A stretch of 64,000 bases of DNA from Eleftheria terrae (GTDB lineage: Bacteria; Pseudomonadota; Gammaproteobacteria; Burkholderiales; Burkholderiaceae_C). This document shows positions 18,350-27,055 of this stretch, one piece after another (positions within the stretch are counted from its first letter, which is position 1; every line of letters starts with the position of its first letter). The notes under the pieces were generated by a model. That model was not told the DNA's origin. It ran no database searches and worked only from the letters and a program-made list of their open reading frames with translations. Where the stretch lies: positions 5,332,001-5,396,000 of the forward strand of contig NZ_CP106951.1 in assembly GCF_030419005.1 (NCBI RefSeq), in the 5' to 3' direction. The translations under genes and the position numbers were made by a program.

Positions 18350-19099
18350 ATGAAGGCACTGGTTCCGGTCAAGCGCGTCGTGGACTACAACGTGAAGGTT
18401 CGCGTGAAGTCCGACGGCACTGGGGTGGACGTCGCCAACGTCAAGATGAGCATGAACCCCTTCGACGAGATCGCCGTCGAAGAGGCGACCCGCCTGAAGG
18501 AAAAGGGCGCCCTGACCGAAGTGGTGGCTGTGTCCTGCGGTGTGGCGCAGTGCCAGGAAACGCTGCGCACGGCGATGGCCATCGGTGCCGACCGCGGCAT
18601 CCTGGTCGAGACCGCCGAGGAGCTGCAGCCGCTGGCCGTGGCCAAGCTGCTGAAGGCGCTGGTCGAGAAGGAAAAGCCCGACCTGATCATCCTCGGCAAG
18701 CAGGCCATCGACGATGACTGCAACCAGACCGGCCAGATGCTGGCTGCGCTGCTGGACCTGCCCCAGGCCACCTTCGCCTCGAAGGTGGAAGTGGCCGACG
18801 GCCATGCCGTGGTCACCCGCGAGGTCGACGGCGGCCTGGAGACGATCAAGCTCAAGCTGCCCGCGGTCATCACCACCGACCTGCGCCTGAACGAGCCGCG
18901 CTACGTCACGCTGCCCAACATCATGAAGGCGAAGAAGAAGCAGCTCGACACGGTGAAGCCGGCCGACCTCGGCGTTGACGTGGCCCCGCGCATCAAGACG
19001 CTGAAGGTCTCCGAGCCGCCCAAGCGCGGTGCCGGCGTGAAGGTGCCCGACGTCGCGACCCTGGTCGCGAAGCTGAAGAACGAAGCCAAGGTGATCTGA
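18350..19099 (+). CDS. etfB: Electron transfer flavoprotein subunit beta
   Basis: The 249-residue beta subunit of ETF, which binds AMP and accepts electrons from acyl-CoA dehydrogenases, passing them to the ETF:quinone oxidoreductase. It begins with [16 protein letters not shown] and has the recognition loop region ([14 protein letters not shown]) typical of EtfB. AAAGGAG lies just upstream. etfA follows after 13 bases. Regulation is suggested by the two operators upstream. Confidence 0.95.
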   Translation: MKALVPVKRVVDYNVKVRVKSDGTGVDVANVKMSMNPFDEIAVEEATRLKEKGALTEVVAVSCGVAQCQETLRTAMAIGADRGILVETAEELQPLAVAKLLKALVEKEKPDLIILGKQAIDDDCNQTGQMLAALLDLPQATFASKVEVADGHAVVTREVDGGLETIKLKLPAVITTDLRLNEPRYVTLPNIMKAKKKQLDTVKPADLGVDVAPRIKTLKVSEPPKRGAGVKVPDVATLVAKLKNEAKVI

Positions 19100-19112
19100 G
19101 AAGGAGTGGATG

Positions 19113-20045
19113 ATGACTGCACTCGTTATTGCTGAACACGACAACAACTCCCTCAAGGGCGCCACCTTCAACACCGTGACCGCAGCCGCGCAGTGCGGCG
19201 GCGAGGTGCACGTGCTGGTGGCCGGTGCCAATGCCGCTGCCGCGGCCCAGGCCGCCGCGCAGATCGCCGGCGTGTCCAAGGTGCTGCATGCCGACGGCGC
19301 GCCGCTGGCCGAAGGCCTGGCCGAGAACGTCGCCGCCCAGGTGCTGGCGGTGGCCGGCAACTACAGCCACATCCTGTTCCCCTCCACCGCGGCCGGCAAG
19401 AACGTGGCCCCGCGCGTGGCGGCCAAGCTCGATGTAGCGCAGATCTCCGACATCACCAAGGTCGACAGCCCGGACACCTTCGAGCGCCCGATCTACGCCG
19501 GCAATGCCATCGCCACGGTGCAGAGCGCCGACAAGGTGAAGGTCATCACCGTGCGCACGACCGGCTTCGACGCGGCGGCAGCCAGCGGCGGCTCGGCCGC
19601 CGTGGAGTCCATCGCGGCGGTGGGCGATGCGGGCACCTCGGCCTTCGTCGGCCGTGAAGTGACCAAGAGCGACCGCCCCGAGCTGACCGGCGCCAAGATC
19701 ATCGTCTCCGGCGGCCGTGCGCTCGGCTCCAGCGACAAGTTCACCGAACTGCTGACCCCGCTGGCCGACAAGCTGGGCGCCGCCCTCGGCGCCAGCCGTG
19801 CCGCGGTCGATGCTGGCTATGCGCCGAACGACTGGCAGGTGGGCCAGACCGGCAAGATCGTCGCGCCGCAGCTGTACATCGCGGCCGGCATCTCGGGCGC
19901 CATCCAGCACCTGGCCGGCATGAAGGATTCGAAGGTGATCGTCGCGATCAACAAGGATCCCGAAGCGCCGATCTTCAGCGTGGCCGACTACGGCCTGGAG
20001 GCCGACATCTTCACGGCCGTGCCGGAACTCGTCAAAGCGCTGTAA
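19113..20045 (+). CDS. etfA: Electron transfer flavoprotein subunit alpha
   Basis: The 310-residue FAD-binding alpha subunit. The C-terminal FAD domain shows [32 protein letters not shown] and [16 protein letters not shown], all diagnostic. Two adjacent ATG codons are possible; the second has the better distance from AAGGAG. It forms a pair with etfB and ends at a strong intrinsic terminator. Confidence 0.95.
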   Translation: MTALVIAEHDNNSLKGATFNTVTAAAQCGGEVHVLVAGANAAAAAQAAAQIAGVSKVLHADGAPLAEGLAENVAAQVLAVAGNYSHILFPSTAAGKNVAPRVAAKLDVAQISDITKVDSPDTFERPIYAGNAIATVQSADKVKVITVRTTGFDAAAASGGSAAVESIAAVGDAGTSAFVGREVTKSDRPELTGAKIIVSGGRALGSSDKFTELLTPLADKLGAALGASRAAVDAGYAPNDWQVGQTGKIVAPQLYIAAGISGAIQHLAGMKDSKVIVAINKDPEAPIFSVADYGLEADIFTAVPELVKAL

Positions 20046-20063
20046 TCCACCGCGATGCAGCCG

Positions 20064-20100
20064 AACCCGTTCGCCCGCTCGATGGGCAACGGGTTTTTTT
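20064..20100 (+). terminator. Rho-independent terminator after etfA
   Basis: AACCCGTT and GCCC pair with GGGC and AACGGGTT around a seven-base loop, with one bulged C, followed directly by seven T. A textbook intrinsic terminator; the acyl-CoA dehydrogenase gene downstream may still be reached by read-through. Confidence 0.9.
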
Positions 20101-20143
20101 CCGCCCGTTTTTCCATTTCGCATCTCAGATCCAAGGAAACGCC

Positions 20144-21949
20144 ATGACTTACCAAGCCCCCGTCAAGGACATGCTGTTCTGCATGCAGGAGCTGGCCGGC
20201 CTCGAAGATGTGGCCAAGCTGCCGGGTTTCGAGGACGCCGGCCTGGAAACGGCCCAGGCGGTGCTCGAAGAATGCGCCCGTTTCAACGAAGGGGTGGTGG
20301 CGCCGCTGAACTTCGAGGGCGACAAGAACCCGGGCGGCTGGAAGAACGGCGAGGTGAGCACGGCGCCGGGCTTCAAGGAGGCTTTCAAGCAGTTCGGCGA
20401 AGGCGGTTGGCAGGGCCTGCAGCATCCGGCGGAGTTCGACGGCCAGGGCCTGCCCAAGACCATCGGCGCCGCCTGCGTCGAGATCCTCAACAGTGCCAAC
20501 CTCAGCTTCGCGCTGTGCCCGCTGCTGACCGACGGTGCCATCGAGGCGCTGCTGACCGCCGGCACCCCGGAGCAGCAGAAGCTCTACCTGCCGCGCATGA
20601 TCTCCGGCGAGTGGACCGGCACGATGAACCTGACCGAGCCGCAGGCCGGCTCCGACCTGGCGCTGGTGCGCAGCAAGGCGGTGCCGCAGGGCGATGGCAG
20701 CTGGCGCATCAGCGGCCAGAAGATCTTCATCACTTTCGGCGAGCATGACATGGCGGACAACATCGTCCACCTGGTGCTGGCCCGCACGCCGAACGCGCCC
20801 GAGGGCGTGAAGGGCATCTCGCTGTTCTTGGTGCCGAAGTTCCTGGTCAACGCCGACGGCTCGCTGGGCAAGCGCAACGACGTGTACTGCGCGTCGATCG
20901 AACACAAGATGGGCATCAAGGCCAGCCCGACCGCGGTGCTGGTCTACGGCGACGACAAGGGCGAGGTCGGCCCTGGTGCCATCGGCTACCTGGTGGGCGA
21001 GGAGAACCGCGGCCTGGAGTACATGTTCATCATGATGAACGCGGCCCGCTTCGCGGTGGGCGTGCAGGGCATTGCGGTGGCCGAGCGGGCTTACCAGAAG
21101 GCGGTGCAGTACGCGCGCGAGCGGGTGCAGTCGCGGCCGGTGGACGGCTCGCTGCCCGGCTCGGCGCCCATCATCCACCACCCGGACGTCAAGCGCATGC
21201 TGATGACCATGCGCGCGAGCAACGAGGGCTGCCGCGCCATGGCCATCGTGGCTGCGTCGGCCTATGACGTGGCGCACCACCATCCGGATGCCGAGGTGCG
21301 CAAGCAGAACCAGGCCTTCTACGAGTTCCTGGTGCCGCTGGTGAAGGGCTACAGCACCGAGATGAGCCTGGAGGTGACCAGCCTCGGCGTGCAGGTGCAC
21401 GGCGGCATGGGCTTCATCGAGGAAACCGGTGCGGCGCAGTACTACCGCGATGCCAAGATCCTGACCATCTACGAGGGCACCACCGCCATCCAGGCCAATG
21501 ACCTGGTCGGCCGCAAGACCGCCCGCGACGGCGGACAGACCGCCAAGGCGGTGGCGCGCCTGATCGAGGCCACCGAGGCCGAGCTGGCAAAGCGCGACAG
21601 CGCCGATGCGCACGCCACGCTCAAGCGGCTGCGCGCGGCCCGCGAGGCTTTCGTGCAGGTGGTGGAATTCGTCGCCGCCAACACCAAGGCCAAGCCCAAT
21701 GCGGTGTTCGCCGGCAGCGTGCCCTACCTGATGCTGGCCGGCAATCTGGTGGCTGGCTGGCAACTGGCGCGTGCCCTGCTGGTGGCCGAGGAGCGGCTTG
21801 CGGCCGGCCAGGACGCCGCCTTCATGCAGGCCAAGATCGCCACCGCGCGCTTCTATGCCGAGCACCTGCTGGCTCGCGTGCCGGGCCAGCGCGACAGCAT
21901 CATTGAAGGCGCGGACAGCGTCACCGCGCTCGCGCTGGAGGCGTTCTGA
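20144..21949 (+). CDS. Acyl-CoA dehydrogenase with C-terminal extension domain
   Basis: A 601-residue FAD enzyme, longer than the classic 380-residue form because of the extra N- and C-terminal domains found in the FadE-like/DmdC-like class. Visible motifs are [19 protein letters not shown] (flavin and substrate contact), [20 protein letters not shown] and the catalytic glutamate region [27 protein letters not shown] lies just before the ATG. Electrons would go to the ETF encoded immediately upstream. The chain length preferred cannot be read from the sequence. Confidence 0.9.
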   Translation: MTYQAPVKDMLFCMQELAGLEDVAKLPGFEDAGLETAQAVLEECARFNEGVVAPLNFEGDKNPGGWKNGEVSTAPGFKEAFKQFGEGGWQGLQHPAEFDGQGLPKTIGAACVEILNSANLSFALCPLLTDGAIEALLTAGTPEQQKLYLPRMISGEWTGTMNLTEPQAGSDLALVRSKAVPQGDGSWRISGQKIFITFGEHDMADNIVHLVLARTPNAPEGVKGISLFLVPKFLVNADGSLGKRNDVYCASIEHKMGIKASPTAVLVYGDDKGEVGPGAIGYLVGEENRGLEYMFIMMNAARFAVGVQGIAVAERAYQKAVQYARERVQSRPVDGSLPGSAPIIHHPDVKRMLMTMRASNEGCRAMAIVAASAYDVAHHHPDAEVRKQNQAFYEFLVPLVKGYSTEMSLEVTSLGVQVHGGMGFIEETGAAQYYRDAKILTIYEGTTAIQANDLVGRKTARDGGQTAKAVARLIEATEAELAKRDSADAHATLKRLRAAREAFVQVVEFVAANTKAKPNAVFAGSVPYLMLAGNLVAGWQLARALLVAEERLAAGQDAAFMQAKIATARFYAEHLLARVPGQRDSIIEGADSVTALALEAF

Positions 21950-21953
21950 TCCT

Positions 21954-21990
21954 CCGGCGCCGGGCTGCCGCCGAGGCGGCCCGGCGCCGG
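21954..21990 (+). terminator. Long GC-rich hairpin after the acyl-CoA dehydrogenase gene
   Basis: CCGGCGCCGG occurs at both ends, with an inner GCCGCC-GA-GGCGGC stem. It starts five bases past the stop codon. There is no T-run, so it may act as an mRNA 3-prime stabiliser or an attenuating hairpin rather than a complete terminator. Confidence 0.55.
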
Positions 21991-22050
21991 CCCGCCTGTC
22001 ATTCGAATCCGCCGGCTGCCTGGCAGCCGTGTCTTACCAGGGAGAACCTC

Positions 22051-23007
22051 GTGCCCTTGCCTACCGTCCTGCAGAACCTGCCGCTGCCCGTCATCGGCTC
22101 GCCGCTGTTCATCATCAGCAATCCCAAGCTCGTGATCGAGCAGTGCAAGGCCGGCGTGGTCGGCTCGATGCCGGCGCTCAATGCCCGGCCCGCGTCGCAG
22201 CTCGACGAGTGGCTGGCCGAGATCACCGAGACGCTGGCGGCCCACGACCGGGCGCATCCGGACCGCCCGGCCGCTCCTTTCGCGATCAACCAGATCGTGC
22301 ACAAGTCCAATGACCGGCTGGAGCAGGACCTGGCGCTTTGCGTGAAGTACAAGGTGCCAGTCATCATCACCTCGCTCGGCGCACGGCCCGAGGTGAACCA
22401 GGCGGTGCACAGCTACGGCGGCGTGGTGTTGCACGACATCATCAACAATACCTTCGCGCGCAAGGCCATCGAGAAGGGCGCCGACGGCCTGATCGCGGTG
22501 GCGGCCGGTGCCGGCGGGCATGCGGGCACCACCAGCCCCTTCGCGCTGGTGCAGGAAATCCGCGAGTGGTTCGACGGCCCGCTGGCGCTGTCCGGCGCCA
22601 TCGCCAGCGGCCGCTCGGTGCTGGCGGCACAGGCCATGGGGGCGGACTTCGCCTACGTGGGCTCGGCTTTCATCGCCACCGAGGAGGCGCGCGCCGCCGA
22701 GGGCTACAAGCAGATGATCACCGAGAGCAGCAGCCAGGACATCGTCTACTCCAACCTCTTCACCGGCGTGCACGGCAACTACCTGCGGGGGTCCATCGTC
22801 AACGCGGGCCTCGACCCGGACAAGCTGCCCGAGAGCGACCCGAGCGCGATGAACTTCGGCGGCGAAAACGCCAAGAAGGCCTGGAAGGACATCTGGGGCT
22901 GCGGGCAGGGCATCGGCACCATCAAGCAGGTCGTGCCGGCCCGCGAACTGGTGGAGCGCCTGCGCTCCGAATACCTGGCGGCCAAGCAGCAACTCTGCGC
23001 GGCTTGA
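22051..23007 (+). CDS. Nitronate monooxygenase family flavoprotein (2-nitropropane dioxygenase-like)
   Basis: A 318-residue FMN-dependent TIM-barrel enzyme. The phosphate-binding signature AAGAGGHAGTTSPFALVQEI and the start PLPVIGSPLFIISNPKL fit the family. A GTG start was chosen because GGGAGAACC lies directly upstream. It could oxidise alkyl nitronates or act as an NADH:quinone reductase; the exact substrate is unknown. It follows the acyl-CoA dehydrogenase by 100 bases, and this pairing with lipid-oxidation genes is common in the order. Confidence 0.85.
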   Translation: MPLPTVLQNLPLPVIGSPLFIISNPKLVIEQCKAGVVGSMPALNARPASQLDEWLAEITETLAAHDRAHPDRPAAPFAINQIVHKSNDRLEQDLALCVKYKVPVIITSLGARPEVNQAVHSYGGVVLHDIINNTFARKAIEKGADGLIAVAAGAGGHAGTTSPFALVQEIREWFDGPLALSGAIASGRSVLAAQAMGADFAYVGSAFIATEEARAAEGYKQMITESSSQDIVYSNLFTGVHGNYLRGSIVNAGLDPDKLPESDPSAMNFGGENAKKAWKDIWGCGQGIGTIKQVVPARELVERLRSEYLAAKQQLCAA

Positions 23008-23193
23008 CGCCAGCCGGCGACGGCTGCCAGGCCGTCGCCCCAATGCCGGGCAGCCGGGCCCGGCGCGCTGGCCGCCCCGCGCGGGCAGCGCTCGACGGGC
23101 CGGACCGTTGTTCCGGCCTGCTGCATTCGCCGCCTCGACGGCCCCGCAGCCGGTGGCCGAGCCGTGCTTGCGGCACACCAGCCACCGGCCGCC

Positions 23194-23463
23194 TCACCGC
23201 TTCTTCTTCGCGGCCGGTGCGCGCGGGCGCCATCGCATCTTCATGTAGAGCGCGCCATGCTCCAGTTCCGCGAGCATTTGCTCGAGTCGCCGAAGCTGGG
23301 CGTCGTCGGTCTTGGCCCGCAGGATCCATCCGAGGTAGTCGTTTCGCTGATAGGGCGGACGCGCCTGGTAGGCGGCCATCAGGCCGCGCAACTCCAGCGC
23401 ATCTTCCACGAAGCCAGGCATGGGGTGCAGGGCACGGGTGAGCGACGAGGCGGCGGGATTCAT
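23194..23463 (-). CDS. YdeI/OmpD-associated (OmdA) family C-terminal domain protein, short form
   Basis: An 89-residue protein. YQRNDYLGWILRAKTDDAQ followed by RRLEQMLAELEHG resembles the helical C-terminal part of the YdeI/OmpD-associated family (PF13376). It ends in a basic AAKKKR tail. GGAAG lies ahead of the ATG; longer in-frame starts exist but lack ribosome-binding sites. It is divergent from the LexA-controlled radical SAM gene, about 100 bases from the box. Its function is unknown. Confidence 0.6.
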   Translation of the reverse strand: MNPAASSLTRALHPMPGFVEDALELRGLMAAYQARPPYQRNDYLGWILRAKTDDAQLRRLEQMLAELEHGALYMKMRWRPRAPAAKKKR

Positions 23464-23560
23464 CGGGACGACTTCCTTGGCGAGTGCGGGTGGCGGCGGC
23501 CGCGAGCCAGGCGGGCCGTAGCGTTTGGGGCTCTCTTGGCAGCAGTGCATGGGAGGAATA

Positions 23561-23580
23561 TACTGTACGTGCATACAGTG
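23561..23580 (+). promoter_or_regulatory. LexA (SOS) box
   Basis: TACTGTACGTGCATACAGTG has the CTGT-N8-ACAG core and matches the E. coli-type SOS consensus at nearly every informative position. It is centred about 25 bases before the radical SAM start, so it would overlap the promoter. The Pseudomonas homologue PA0069 is a known LexA target, which supports the call. Confidence 0.85.
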
Positions 23581-23595
23581 ATTCAATCCCTCCTC

Positions 23596-24690
23596 ATGGT
23601 GTCCGACCTTCATCCGCCCGCCGCCGCCCTGAAGGGGCGAGGCACGGCCTTGCGCATCGCGCACCGCTTTGAAAAGGCGGAGCGGGAGGGCTTCGACGAC
23701 GGCTGGGGCACGCTGGAGCAGGCCGCGAGCGAAGAGCAACTGCCGCCCACCACGTTCGTGATCGAGGAACGGGTTCGGTCGCTGCTGTCCGCCAACGACT
23801 CACCGGACATTCCCTTCGAGCTGTCCATCAATCCCTACCGTGGCTGCGAGCATGGCTGCATCTACTGCTATGCCCGCCCCACCCACAGCTACCTCAATCT
23901 CTCGCCGGGGCTGGATTTCGAGACCCGCATCGTCGCCAAGGTCAACGCGGCGGAGCGGCTGGAGGCCGAGCTGGCGCGGCCGTCCTACCGGCCGTCAGCG
24001 ATCAACATCGGCTCCGCGACCGACGCCTATCAGCCCGTCGAACGCAAGCTGCGCCTGACGCGAGCCGTGCTGGAGGTGCTGGCGGGCTGCAGTCATCCGT
24101 TCACCATCATCTCCAAATCCTCGGGCGTCGAGCGCGACCTGGACCTCATCGCCCCTGCCGCGCAGGCGGGCCGGGCCTGGGTCTCGATCAGCATCACCAC
24201 GCTGGACCCGGCGCTGTGCCGGGTGTTGGAGCCGCGTGCCGCATCGCCGCTGCGCCGCTTCCAGACCGTGCGGCGGCTGGCCGAGGCCGGCGTGCCGGTG
24301 GGAGTCAACATTGCGCCGGTCATTCCCTTCATCAACGAGCCCGAGATCGAACGCCTGGTGGAAGCCGCTGCGGAGGCCGGCGCCGGCTCCATCCACTACA
24401 CCGTGCTGCGCCTGCCCTGGGAGGTGAACCCGCTCTTCCAGCAGTGGCTGACGCAGCATTTCCCCGACCGGGCCGAGCGCGTGATGGCGCGCGTGCGTGA
24501 GATGCACGGCGGGCAGGACTACAAGGCCGATTTTGCGTCGCGCATGAAAGGCGCCGGATTGTGGGCCGGGCTGATTCGCCAGCGTATCGAAAAGGCGGTG
24601 GCCCGCCATGGCTTGACGCGCACGATCCGGCCGCTGGATCTCTCGGCCTTCAAACCGCCGCAGCGGGGCGGGCAAGGGGTGCTGTTCTGA
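23596..24690 (+). CDS. Radical SAM protein, PA0069 family (SplB-like)
   Basis: A 364-residue radical SAM enzyme. The cluster motif CEHGCIYC gives Cys84, Cys88 and Cys91 (CxxxCxxC). Members of this family resemble spore photoproduct lyase and are suspected of a DNA-repair role. The ATG was chosen by its position right after the LexA box and the start of conserved sequence (LKGRGTALRIAHRFEK). No strong Shine-Dalgarno is visible. The stop overlaps the next start (TGATG), so the downstream DUF4166 gene is translationally coupled. Confidence 0.85.
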   Translation: MVSDLHPPAAALKGRGTALRIAHRFEKAEREGFDDGWGTLEQAASEEQLPPTTFVIEERVRSLLSANDSPDIPFELSINPYRGCEHGCIYCYARPTHSYLNLSPGLDFETRIVAKVNAAERLEAELARPSYRPSAINIGSATDAYQPVERKLRLTRAVLEVLAGCSHPFTIISKSSGVERDLDLIAPAAQAGRAWVSISITTLDPALCRVLEPRAASPLRRFQTVRRLAEAGVPVGVNIAPVIPFINEPEIERLVEAAAEAGAGSIHYTVLRLPWEVNPLFQQWLTQHFPDRAERVMARVREMHGGQDYKADFASRMKGAGLWAGLIRQRIEKAVARHGLTRTIRPLDLSAFKPPQRGGQGVLF

Positions 24691-25301
24691 TGGTTGCCGT
24701 CATGCCCAACACGGTGGAGCGCTGGTTCGGCGCTCGTTTCAGCGAGCTGCATCCGTTGCTGCAGGCGCTGCACCGTCATGACGGCCGGCTTGAAGGCGAG
24801 GTCGAGCTCACCCGCGGCCGGGGCCTGGCCGGCTGGCTCGGCGCGCGCCTGCAACGCAAGTTGGGCATTCCGCTCGACCAGGATCGCTGTCGCCTGCGGG
24901 TGGACCTGCGGCATGACGAGCACGGCCTGCAATGGTCGCGCCGTTTCGGCGATGGGCCGGTGCTGTTGTCGGTGTTCGAGCCGGTCGGGCAATCGCCATC
25001 GGGGCACTGGCGCGAGAAGACCGGTGCGCTGACCTTGCTGCTCGATGTCGCCACACCCGAAGGCGGCTGGCATTGGCAGGTGCGCGGCGCCCGGCTGGGG
25101 CCACTGCCGTTGCCGCGCTGGCTGATGCCACGGGTGCATGCAGGCAAGCTGGTGGTTGACGGGCGCTACCAGTTTTTCGTGCGCTTCTCGATGCCCGGTC
25201 TCGGTCTCCTGCTGCAATACGCTGGGCAGCTGGACGCGATGCCGGCGGGCGATGCGATGGCGGCGACGCGGCCGGTGGATGAGGCCATCGATAAGCCGTG
25301 A
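24690..25301 (+). CDS. DUF4166 domain protein
   Basis: A 203-residue protein of unknown function with the DUF4166 pattern (WFGARFSELHPLLQALHRHD, GRGLAGWLGARLQRKLGIP). No signal peptide or membrane segment is evident. Its start overlaps the stop of the radical SAM gene, so it should be part of the same SOS-controlled unit. A second ATG four codons in is possible. About 35 bases after its stop the hexanucleotide tract begins. Confidence 0.7.
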   Translation: MVAVMPNTVERWFGARFSELHPLLQALHRHDGRLEGEVELTRGRGLAGWLGARLQRKLGIPLDQDRCRLRVDLRHDEHGLQWSRRFGDGPVLLSVFEPVGQSPSGHWREKTGALTLLLDVATPEGGWHWQVRGARLGPLPLPRWLMPRVHAGKLVVDGRYQFFVRFSMPGLGLLLQYAGQLDAMPAGDAMAATRPVDEAIDKP

Positions 25302-25335
25302 ACCGTGAGCCTGAAGACCCAGGCTTCGAGGCCAA

Positions 25336-25355
25336 GGGCTAGGGCTAGGACTAGG
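25336..25355 (+). repeat. Left part of the GGRCTR hexanucleotide tract
   Basis: GGGCTAGGGCTAGGACTAGG: just over three hexamers. It is the left fragment of the tract, cut off from the main body by the IS481-family element. Confidence 0.9.
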
Positions 25356-26301
25356 TGTGAACTGTCAAGACGTTGTTTCTTGGCGGAGGAAGGCGGGAGA
25401 TGGGTGCAACGCGGCCGATGCCGTGATGTGGACGGTGCCAGTTGTAGTGGTGTTGCCAGCGGTGAAGCGCCTGGCGTCGCTGCTCGGAGTTCTGGTAGGT
25501 CCAGCCGTAGGCCCACTCACGGAGGGCCGACTGGATGAATCGCTCGGCCTTGCCGTTGGTTTGCGGGCGGTACGCTCGGGTGAACTTCTGAGTGATGCCC
25601 AGCTGTTGACAAGCGTGTCTAAAGGGCTTGGATCGGAATGCCGAGCCGTTGTCGGTCAGCAAGCGCTTGATCGTCACACCCAGGCGGTTGTAGTAAGCCA
25701 CGGCGTCGCGCAAGAACTGCACAGCGCTTTGCCCGCGCTCGTCGGGATGCATGGCGGTGAAGGCGACCCGCGCGTGGTCATCCACCGCCACGAACAGGAA
25801 TTCCCAGCCGGCGCCCTCAACGGAGTCCTTGCGGTTGCCCGTGACACGATGGCCGGGCCGTTCGATGCGCCCGAGCTTCTTGGTGTCGATGTGCAGCAAG
25901 TCCCCTGCCTCTGCATGCTCGTAGCGCTGCACCGGCTCTCGCGGCTCCAAGTCCGACAGCTTGGACAGTCCTGCACGAGCCAGCACGCGGCTGACCGTCG
26001 CCTCCGACACTCCCACGGTGTTGGCGATTCTTGACTGGATCATCCGGCGCCGCCGCAACTCGACGATGAGCAACGCCTTGCCGGGCTCGATCGCGCGAGG
26101 CGAGTGCTTGGGTCTGGAAGACGCATCGCCCAACGCGGCCTGTCCCTCTGCCAGGTAGCGCCCCAGCCACTTGCGCGCCGTGGGCGGTGTGACGCCGTGG
26201 CGCAACGCCGCTTCTGCTGGCTTGAGGCCCCGATCGGTCATGTCAAGAACCATTTCGAGACGACGGGCGAACGCAAGTCGGGCATTCTTATGGGTGTTCA
26301 T
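25351..26301 (-). CDS. IS481-family transposase
   Basis: A 316-residue transposase: an N-terminal helix-turn-helix (KPAEAALRHGVTPPTARKW) followed by an rve/DDE core. The acidic triad is visible as LLHIDTKKLGR, LLTDNGSAF and NGKAERFIQ, as in the IS481 family. The start gives MNTHKNARLAF; upstream in-frame sequence lies at the element end and is not expected to be coding. The frame runs through the terminal inverted repeat and the TAG stop comes from the flanking repeat, not from the element. The gene appears intact. Confidence 0.9.
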   Translation of the reverse strand: MNTHKNARLAFARRLEMVLDMTDRGLKPAEAALRHGVTPPTARKWLGRYLAEGQAALGDASSRPKHSPRAIEPGKALLIVELRRRRMIQSRIANTVGVSEATVSRVLARAGLSKLSDLEPREPVQRYEHAEAGDLLHIDTKKLGRIERPGHRVTGNRKDSVEGAGWEFLFVAVDDHARVAFTAMHPDERGQSAVQFLRDAVAYYNRLGVTIKRLLTDNGSAFRSKPFRHACQQLGITQKFTRAYRPQTNGKAERFIQSALREWAYGWTYQNSEQRRQALHRWQHHYNWHRPHHGIGRVAPISRLPPPRNNVLTVHT

Positions 26302-26396
26302 CCGGCTGTTTCCTGGAAGTGCTGGGTGTTTGGCGACTTCCAGTCTCCCAGACTCAGTCCGGGTGAACCACAGATACAACCTATTGAAGCTTCACA
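25356..26396 (-). mobile_element. IS481-family insertion sequence, complete
   Basis: The ends begin TGTGAA and form imperfect inverted repeats of about 25 bases with roughly 19 matches (TGTGAACTGTCAAGACGTTG against TGTGAAGCTTCAATAGGTTG). A 6-base direct repeat ACTAGG flanks the element on both sides. Because the target is a hexamer repeat, the duplication length is not fully certain. The element carries one intact transposase gene. Confidence 0.88.
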
Positions 26397-26658
26397 ACTA
26401 GGGCTAGGGCTAGGACTAGGACTGGGACTGGGACTGGGACTGGGACTGGGACTGGGACTGGGACTGGGACTGGGACTGGGACTGGGACTGGGACTGGGAC
26501 TGGGACTAGGACTGGGACTAGGGCTGGGACTAGGGCTGGGGCTAGGGCTGGGGCTAGGGCTAGGGCTGGGGCTAGGGCTAGGGCTAGGGCTGGGGCTAGG
26601 GCTGGGGCTAGGGCTGGGGCTGGGGCTGTGGGCTGTGGGCTGTGGGCTGTGGCTGTGG
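26397..26658 (+). repeat. Hexanucleotide tract GGRCTR, main part, G-quadruplex type
   Basis: About 260 bases made of GGGACT units (more than a dozen in perfect tandem), then mixed GGGCTA and GGGGCTA units, ending in GGGCTGT repeats. Runs of three G with three-base spacers fit the canonical G-quadruplex pattern on the plus strand. It reads as Leu-Gly or Ser-Pro repeats in some frames, but it is not a gene. Confidence 0.92.
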
Positions 26659-26813
26659 CGCCCTGAGTCCGAATGCCCCAATGCCCCGACGCCTGAACGT
26701 AGAACGTCATCGCCTGATGCCTCAGAAGGCGTCGCTGTGCCGGCGACGGCAGCACCTCGGGTCTGCTGTGACTTTGGCACCGAACAGCGCCCGAACTCCG
26801 CCTTGCATCGCGC

Positions 26814-26903
26814 CTGATCGGCGCTGAAAAAATCGTCCTGACCGGTGGTGGCCGCAGCAGCGGGGCGGTGCAGGCGGCGCTGTTCAGTGACGCCAGCGGC
26901 CTG
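26814..26903 (+). pseudogene. Possible remnant of an FGGY (xylulokinase-like) sugar kinase
   Basis: About 30 codons read LIGAEKIVLTGGGRSSGAVQ and then AALFSDASGLSI. This resembles the C-terminal ATP-binding motif of FGGY kinases (LTGGGARSPLW... then LADVFGLPV). There is no start, and similarity stops after SGLSI. It looks like a short decayed piece, not a working gene. Low certainty. Confidence 0.35.
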
Positions 26904-26987
26904 AGCATTCCTGCCGCTGGCTGCCGGGGAGCGTGGCCCCCGGGCAGCCTGGGTGTGCCATGTGCCGGACGCCCCGGGCTCGGGGCA

Positions 26988-27012
26988 AGAAAAAAGCCAC
27001 CCGGTGGGTGGC
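26988..27012 (-). terminator. Rho-independent terminator of dnaJ
   Basis: GCCACCC pairs with GGGTGGC around a three-base loop, followed on the minus strand by a run of T. A second hairpin (GGGCCTGGC/GCCAGGCCC, 27024-27047) lies between it and the dnaJ stop. Confidence 0.9.
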
Positions 27013-27055
27013 TTCAGCGGCAGGGGCCTGGCCCGCGAGCCAGGCCCGTCCGGTT

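Noticed and set aside
25336..26658. The hexamer tract as a CRISPR array.
   Set aside because: There are no unique spacers and no 25-40 base repeats; it is a simple tandem microsatellite.
26298..26780. Open frames across the repeat tract with long Ser-Pro or Leu-Gly repeats.
   Set aside because: They arise because the hexamer lacks stop codons in some frames; there is no start signal, domain or ribosome-binding site.
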